Part shown: in pieces, positions 58,805 to 64,000 of the stretch | Layout of the letters: every line of letters starts with the position of its first letter | Position numbering within the stretch: position 1 is the stretch's first letter | NCBI GenBank assembly: GCA_019638495.1 | Contig: JAHBTQ010000002.1 | Location: 806,001-870,000 of the forward strand | Reading direction: 5' to 3' | From: Taibaiella sp. | GTDB taxonomy: Bacteria; Bacteroidota; Bacteroidia; Chitinophagales; Chitinophagaceae | Length of the DNA stretch: 64,000 nucleotides | Notes under the pieces: model-generated | Databases searched by the model: none | The model's input: only the letters and a program-made list of their open reading frames with translations | Told to the model about the DNA's origin: nothing | Made by a program: the position numbers and the translations under genes

Positions 58805-60136
58805 ATGCAGACAATACTGGTTGCCGGAGCAGGGAAATCATCGATTTACTTGATTGAGTACTTGCTGGAAAATGCCTCGAGGAACAAATGGAAGGTGATA
58901 GTAGCCGATGGTGATGCCAAAGTGTTAGAAAAATGGACCGACCGACATTCCTTACTTGAAACTGTAGTTATCGATATAACCCGGGCGGCCGACCGCGAAC
59001 CACTGGTTAAGAAGGCTGACATCGTATTGTCGTTATTGCCCCCGCAGCTACATATTTTGCTCGCTCAAGACTGCCTGAAAAATAAAAAGAACCTCATTAC
59101 GTCATCCTATGCGTCGGTAGAGATGAAGGCTATGGATGCCGATGTAAAGGAAGCGGGCCTTATGTTTATGTGCGAAATGGGCCTTGACCCCGGCATCGAT
59201 CATATGACCGCGGCCAAGATTATACATAGTGTGCATAAAGTGGCGGGAAGGATCACTGCATTTCGCTCCTATTGTGGCGGCCTGGTAGCTCCGGAAAGCG
59301 ACGATAATCCCTGGCATTACAAATTCAGTTGGAACCCACGTAACGTTGTGACTGCAGGTATGGGTGGAGCTCGCTATCTTCATAATGGGAAGGTAACGGA
59401 GATACCTTATGAAAAAATGTTCGAACAGAACAAAAAGATCAAAATTCCAGGTCTCAATGCCCTTGCCTACTATCCCAACAGGGATTCCCTTAGCTACCTG
59501 CAAACATATGGCGTAGAAGATATCCGAACTTTTGTCAGGGCTACGCTCCGTTATCCTGCGTTTAGCCGTGGCTGGGACGCAATTGTAAAACTTGGGCTCA
59601 CTGCTCAGGACGACAGCATTGACACAACTAAATTGACATACGCTGCGTGGTTGAAAACAAAGTCAAACTGCAAAGCAAAAACTGAAATAGAAGCGTTTGT
59701 AGCTGAGAAACTGGGCCTTGACGCCGGTGGAAAAGAAATGAACATGCTTCAATGGTTAGGGCTATTTTCCAATGACCTTATACCAAATACAGGAACAGTT
59801 TCATCGGCCGATATCCTGCTTGGCCTGCTGTCACAAAAGTGGCAAATGGGTCCGAAAGACAAGGACATGGTGGTAATGCACCACGAAATTGAGTACGAAC
59901 ATAAGGGAAAGGATATTACCCTGAAAAGCTCGATGGTGATTACGGGTGAGGGCGGCGATCACACTGCAATGGCACGTACCGTGGGCATGCCAATGGCGAT
60001 CCTTGCTGGCCTGGTCTTAACCAACAAGGTGAAAACACCTATAGGAGTAGTTATTCCCGTGATGCAATCCGTGTACAAACCTGTATTACGCGAACTGGAA
60101 CATGCTGGTATAGCGTTTACTGACGAGGTAGAATAG
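58805..60136 (+). CDS. Saccharopine dehydrogenase-like protein
   Basis: 443 residues. A Rossmann start (ILVAGAGKSSIYLIEYL) and the segment FMCEMGLDPGIDHMTAAKII, which matches the LYS9-type saccharopine reductases. The C-terminal domain carries the catalytic cleft features of the family (TKLTYAAWLKTKSN region). It would act on the C6-backbone lysine intermediate saccharopine or a related compound; the pathway is not visible here. Confidence 0.88.
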   Translation: MQTILVAGAGKSSIYLIEYLLENASRNKWKVIVADGDAKVLEKWTDRHSLLETVVIDITRAADREPLVKKADIVLSLLPPQLHILLAQDCLKNKKNLITSSYASVEMKAMDADVKEAGLMFMCEMGLDPGIDHMTAAKIIHSVHKVAGRITAFRSYCGGLVAPESDDNPWHYKFSWNPRNVVTAGMGGARYLHNGKVTEIPYEKMFEQNKKIKIPGLNALAYYPNRDSLSYLQTYGVEDIRTFVRATLRYPAFSRGWDAIVKLGLTAQDDSIDTTKLTYAAWLKTKSNCKAKTEIEAFVAEKLGLDAGGKEMNMLQWLGLFSNDLIPNTGTVSSADILLGLLSQKWQMGPKDKDMVVMHHEIEYEHKGKDITLKSSMVITGEGGDHTAMARTVGMPMAILAGLVLTNKVKTPIGVVIPVMQSVYKPVLRELEHAGIAFTDEVE

Positions 60137-60320
60137 CATCAAGTTAAACGGTCACGAACTGCGGACCGGTAGTGGCGGCAATAGGCATATTAGCTCAGGC
60201 TATTTGTTTATTCGGTGGAGAATGCTCACTTTTGGTGCGCCTGAAATTCAATATGGACGGGCATTTGCGTGAAAGGGGTGATAGCTAAATTCATCTACTT
60301 TTTGCGCCAAGTATAACCCA

Positions 60321-61619
60321 ATGAATAAGCTTATTCTATCGCTATTTTGCCTGGTCCCCTACTTGCTATCAGCGCAGGAGCGACTTACTTTACAAGACGC
60401 TATTTACCGTACACTCAAGAAAAACTATGACATAGCCGTAAACGGAGTTGCCGTGCAGCAGGCAGAGCGGAACAACACCTATGGCAATGCAGGTTTCTCC
60501 CCCACAATAAACGCAATAGCCGCAGCCACACAAACGCACAACAACGTGCGAAGTGACCTTGCTAATGGTACTCAGCAAAATAATCCAAACGCAGTAAATA
60601 CCAGCATAAATCCTGCGCTCGCAGTGAGTTGGACATTATTTGACGGAGGACGAATGTTCATCATCAAAAAGCAACTCAACGAACTGGAAGCATTGACGAA
60701 GCTTCAGCTAAGAAGCCAGATGCAAACCATGGTCTCGCGGACTATACAGGTATATGCGCAGGTGGCACTGCAGCAAAAGCAGCTCGCCGCAGTGGACACC
60801 GCTCTGCACCTGGCGCGAACCCGAATAGTCCTCACTGAGACCAAGTATAAAACAGGAGCCGGGGCTAAGGTCGATTACCTACAGGCAATGGTAGATTACA
60901 ACGCACGTCGGGCAGACTCGCTCAGCTACCTGTCTACCTTCGCTTCAGCCTGCGATTCGCTGTCCGTGCTCATGGGCGAGAATACCGATGTTCTCTATCA
61001 TGTAGACGACAGTCTTCCGGTAAACACACTACTTGCTCGCACAAACCCGGAGGCCCTCCGGGACATTAACCTCTCGCTGGCCACCTTCCGGCACAACGCA
61101 CACATATCTAAACTCAACGCAGATGCAGCAAAGACATATGCGTTACCCACCGTTTGGGTAAACGGAGGGCTTACCTATTCCAGGAACACCAGTGCAACAG
61201 GTTTTGCGCTCTTTAGTCGCACATATGGTGGTAACGGAACACTGAATGTTTCAATACCTGTCTTTCAGGGTGGCAACATCCGGCGACAGGCCAATGTCGC
61301 ATCGTTGCAGGCAATGAGAGACGAGCTACTCTACGAAAAGCAAAATACCATAATTGGCCGGCAGTACCGGACTACCTGGCGGAATTACTCACTTGCGGTT
61401 GCAGCGCATAAACTGGCCGTTGAAGACCTGAAATTTGCCCGCGAAAACCTTGACGTTCAGCTAGCGCGGTTCCGCATAGGAGTGGGCACAACTCTTGAAT
61501 CCCGAGAGGCAGAAAACTCCTTTGTGCAATCATTGATCCGACTTTACACAGCAGAATTCAATGTGAAGGTGAATGAAACTCAGGTGCTGGAACTTGAAAA
61601 CAAATTGCTTTCTGAATAG
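60321..61619 (+). CDS. TolC-family outer membrane efflux protein
   Basis: 432 residues. Signal peptide (MNKLILSLFCLVPYLLSAQ), then two repeats of long helices and a beta strand pair: LTLQDAIYRTLKKNYDIAVN and TLFDGGRM; ISKLNADAAKTYALP and GTLNVSIPVFQGGNIRRQAN. It forms the trimeric outer-membrane duct of an efflux or secretion machine. No inner membrane partner is in the window. Confidence 0.92.
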   Translation: MNKLILSLFCLVPYLLSAQERLTLQDAIYRTLKKNYDIAVNGVAVQQAERNNTYGNAGFSPTINAIAAATQTHNNVRSDLANGTQQNNPNAVNTSINPALAVSWTLFDGGRMFIIKKQLNELEALTKLQLRSQMQTMVSRTIQVYAQVALQQKQLAAVDTALHLARTRIVLTETKYKTGAGAKVDYLQAMVDYNARRADSLSYLSTFASACDSLSVLMGENTDVLYHVDDSLPVNTLLARTNPEALRDINLSLATFRHNAHISKLNADAAKTYALPTVWVNGGLTYSRNTSATGFALFSRTYGGNGTLNVSIPVFQGGNIRRQANVASLQAMRDELLYEKQNTIIGRQYRTTWRNYSLAVAAHKLAVEDLKFARENLDVQLARFRIGVGTTLESREAENSFVQSLIRLYTAEFNVKVNETQVLELENKLLSE

Positions 61620-61680
61620 GCATTTATGGTTTGTACCGCCATATCTTTTCGTTACTTTAGTGCTTTAACCTTACAACGAA

Positions 61681-62226
61681 ATGAGTGCACAATTAGGTAC
61701 AGGCTCGCGGGTGGAACACCCCCACTTTGGAAAAGGTGTCATAGTAGATTATTCCACCGAGTCCTACATCATATGGTTCAAATCACAGCAGGGCACCCGG
61801 GCCATTAGCAAAGACTACGATGAATTGAAAGTTCTGCAAGCCACAGAACCAGACGGCGCCAGCGACAAAATTACAATTGCAGATATAGAACAGGCCCTTA
61901 ACAACATCCTGGACCAGCGTCTACACGACACTCAAATGGTGCCAATAGCGGCCCGATGGAAGCGTGGAACAATGGAACTAAAACCCGGCGACACTACCCT
62001 TCAGTCTAAGGAAGTGCCTATAGAAACGTTTTTCCACAAAATTGTGATGGTACGAGACCGATTGCGTGTAATGGAGCAAAAGATCAATGCACACAAGGTG
62101 ATGACTGATGACGAAAAGGTAGAGCTGCAACAGTATATCACTGCGATCTATGGTTCTCTTACTACGTTCAACGTTTTGTTTAAAGAGACACATCACCAAT
62201 TCAAAGGTGCAGCAGGTAAAGACTAA
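61681..62226 (+). CDS. Conserved hypothetical protein with SH3/Tudor-like start
   Basis: 181 residues. The N-terminal 45 residues (GSRVEHPHFGKGVIVDYSTE) resemble the small beta barrel found at the start of UvrD/PcrA C-terminal or CarD-like domains (V.H..FG.G.V). The rest is helical (ITIADIEQALNNILDQRLHD, then VELQQYITAIYGSLTTFNVL). I regard it as a conserved Bacteroidota protein of unknown role. Confidence 0.75.
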   Translation: MSAQLGTGSRVEHPHFGKGVIVDYSTESYIIWFKSQQGTRAISKDYDELKVLQATEPDGASDKITIADIEQALNNILDQRLHDTQMVPIAARWKRGTMELKPGDTTLQSKEVPIETFFHKIVMVRDRLRVMEQKINAHKVMTDDEKVELQQYITAIYGSLTTFNVLFKETHHQFKGAAGKD

Positions 62227-62284
62227 AATCATTTAAAAACCACGCGCGTACAAACTAAATTAGTTACTCATCCAACTCTGCTAC

Positions 62285-63655
62285 ATGAAGTCCACTTTTA
62301 TCCTGGCAATTGCCCTTGCTACAACATCGCTTTGTTATGGGCAGAACGACTCCATAATGTTTCGAAACATTTCGGATGAGATAATGCTACACGGCACATG
62401 TTACGAAAACCTCCGCGTACTGTGTAAAACTGTAGGTCATCGACTATCCGGTACTCCGGCGGCTGCAAAAGCCGTGGCATGGGGTGAAAAAGCGATGATA
62501 GAAGCTGGTGCCGATAACGTATGGCTGCAACCGGTAAACGTACCAAAATGGACAAGGGGAAAAGAATCGCTTCAACTGAAGCTAAACGGAAAGTATAAAA
62601 AGGTGCCGGCCCTTTCCCTGGGTAATAGTGAGGGCACAAACGGGAAACCGCTCGAGCGGGAAATAGTTGCAGTAAACGACTATGACGAATATGCTGCATT
62701 GCCCGATAAATATGTTGCCGGGAAAATTGTCTTCTTCAATTATCGGTTTCGGCAGGACTTCATAAATAGCTTTGACGGTTACGGAAACGCTGTAAAATAT
62801 CGCTGGAATAGCCCCAATATCGCCGCAAAACGAGGTGCAGCAGGCGTTATCATAAGGTCCATGTCTACTGGCGAAGATGACTTCCCGCACACAGGCAGCA
62901 TGCACTATGACAGCTCGGTAAAAAAGTTGCCGGAAATGGCAATAGGGAACAAGACAGCAGACGCACTTGCCGCTGCCTGTAAAAAAGGACGGGTTACGGC
63001 CATCATCACGTCTGGATGCCATATGGAAGAAGACCTCGTTCCATCCTTCAATGTGATCGGTGAGATAAAGGGGACAGAGGAACCGGAGCGCATTATTACG
63101 GTGGGTGGACACCTTGATTCCTGGGATGTGGGTGAAGGCGCGCATGACGACGGTGCCGGCTGCGCCCAGTCCATTGAGGTGCTTAGAGCGTTCAAAGCAT
63201 TAGGCTACCGTCCCCGATACACTATCAGAGCCGTACTGTTCATGAACGAAGAGAACGGAAACAAAGGAGGGTGGGCCTACCTGGACTCTGCAAAGGCAAA
63301 CCACGAAAAGCATATTCTTGCTATGGAAAGCGATGCAGGCGGGTTCTCACCACGTGGCATTGGCCTGGAAATGCCCGAAGTGTGCAAGAGACACATACGC
63401 AAATATGCGCACCTCTTCCTGCCTTATAACGTTTACGATTTCGAAAAAGAAGAAGGGGGTGTAGACATTTCACCACTTCATATCAAAGGAGACGTTCCGG
63501 CCGCCGGCTTGATACCAGATTCGCAACGCTATTTCGATTATCATCATACTGCCAATGATGTTTTCGAGCAGGTAAACCATAGAGAGCTAAAACTTGGAGC
63601 AGTTACCATGGCACAGTTCATATACCTCATATGTCAGCACGGATTACCGAAATAA
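62285..63655 (+). CDS. M28-family metallopeptidase (carboxypeptidase Q-like)
   Basis: 456 residues with a signal peptide (cleavage near LCYG|Q). A PA-like insert is at about 120-240. Zinc ligands: His in GGHLDSWDVG (about 280), Asp in GAHDDGAG, Glu pair in FMNEENGNKGG, Asp in MESDAGGF and the final His in YHHTANDVFE. It would cut N-terminal or dipeptide substrates in the periplasm or outside. The set of ligands is complete, so it is probably active. Confidence 0.92.
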   Translation: MKSTFILAIALATTSLCYGQNDSIMFRNISDEIMLHGTCYENLRVLCKTVGHRLSGTPAAAKAVAWGEKAMIEAGADNVWLQPVNVPKWTRGKESLQLKLNGKYKKVPALSLGNSEGTNGKPLEREIVAVNDYDEYAALPDKYVAGKIVFFNYRFRQDFINSFDGYGNAVKYRWNSPNIAAKRGAAGVIIRSMSTGEDDFPHTGSMHYDSSVKKLPEMAIGNKTADALAAACKKGRVTAIITSGCHMEEDLVPSFNVIGEIKGTEEPERIITVGGHLDSWDVGEGAHDDGAGCAQSIEVLRAFKALGYRPRYTIRAVLFMNEENGNKGGWAYLDSAKANHEKHILAMESDAGGFSPRGIGLEMPEVCKRHIRKYAHLFLPYNVYDFEKEEGGVDISPLHIKGDVPAAGLIPDSQRYFDYHHTANDVFEQVNHRELKLGAVTMAQFIYLICQHGLPK

Positions 63656-63658
63656 GCA

Positions 63659-64000
63659 TCAGCTATGATGCTCAGGTAGCAGGAAAGTAAACTTTGAACC
63701 TTTTCCCGGTTCACTTTCTGCATAGATCGTGCCATGGTGATATTCCAGTATTTTCTTGCAGATAGCCAGACCTATACCTGACCCCGGATATTCCGACTTA
63801 CCATGGAGACGCTGAAATACCTGGAATATACGCATCGCATATTCATTCTCGAATCCGATACCATTATCCGACACTACGATCTTGTGATAACCTTTGGCCG
63901 GAGACAGATTGAATTTCTGCAACTCTCCCTCAGCAGGCATAGTTACCTCGATCTTTATTATGGGAGGCGTTCCGGCTTTCTGAAACTTTATTGCATTACT
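63659..64000 (-). CDS. Sensor histidine kinase, C-terminal ATPase part (5' end outside window)
   Basis: The frame is open to the window edge. The N box begins SNAIKFQKAG; the G1 box is VSDNGIGFENEYA, the F box region IFQVFQRLHGKSEYPGSGIG (G2 included), and the end reads GSKFTFLLP. The HisKA part and sensor are off the window. It is convergent with the M28 gene (3 bases apart). Confidence 0.9.
   Translation of the reverse strand, partial: SNAIKFQKAGTPPIIKIEVTMPAEGELQKFNLSPAKGYHKIVVSDNGIGFENEYAMRIFQVFQRLHGKSEYPGSGIGLAICKKILEYHHGTIYAESEPGKGSKFTFLLPEHHS

Overview
The window is a complete, apparently temperate phage genome of about 52.3 kb (675-53009) integrated in the 3' end of a tRNA-Arg(CCG) gene of a Bacteroidota chromosome, probably a Chitinophagaceae-like member. 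The host placement rests on TAnnTTTG-type -7 promoter boxes, AT-rich translation starts without strong Shine-Dalgarno sequences, Bacteroidota-type dispersed repeats, and the flanking chromosomal families. No 16S gene or other direct taxonomic marker is present.

Left edge (1-731): the C-terminal end of a large serine recombinase from an older element that seems to have used the same tRNA 3' end. The prophage att core lies inside its last codons. Next come the phage tyrosine integrase (+, 838-2133) and then, almost entirely on the minus strand, the phage genes transcribed from about 51.7 kb down to 2.1 kb. In transcription order these are: an immunity region (repressor and a lipoprotein on +, a small HTH gene on -, shared operator-like repeats, 51.4-52.9 kb); a string of very small membrane and hypothetical genes; a broken protein made of near-identical 20-residue repeats; an SSB-like DUF3127 protein; a tRNA-like RNA; a ParB-like protein; replication genes; an HNH nuclease; a DNA cytosine methyltransferase with seven repeat modules; a DnaA-domain-IV-like zinc-finger protein; a RuvC-like resolvase; the lambda gpA-type terminase; a Mu-type contractile tail; a lambda-type head (gpW-like, portal, S49 protease, decoration, capsid); neck, fibre and secreted proteins; and a lysis/anti-defence end (endolysin, lipoprotein, membrane proteins, and an Acb2/Tad1-like small protein).

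The virion is inferred to be a myovirus that combines a lambda-type head with a Mu-type tail. The tail block lies between the terminase and the head block, and within it the Mu order is rotated (46-47-48 come before N-P-45). A -1 programmed frameshift links the two tail assembly chaperone frames just before the tape measure.

The phage is unusually rich in short dispersed repeats placed in gene gaps (at least seven families). One is a roughly 200-bp structured repeat present three times around the terminase, with a compensatory base-pair change.

Right flank (53.1-64 kb): ordinary chromosomal genes. They are an ABC ATPase, an HhH protein, HisS, a low-molecular-weight phosphatase, a Sua5/YrdC enzyme, an NAD(P)-dependent dehydrogenase, a divergent Fur-family regulator and MerC-like pair with two operator palindromes, a saccharopine-dehydrogenase-like enzyme, a TolC-family protein, a conserved protein, an M28 peptidase and the end of a sensor histidine kinase.
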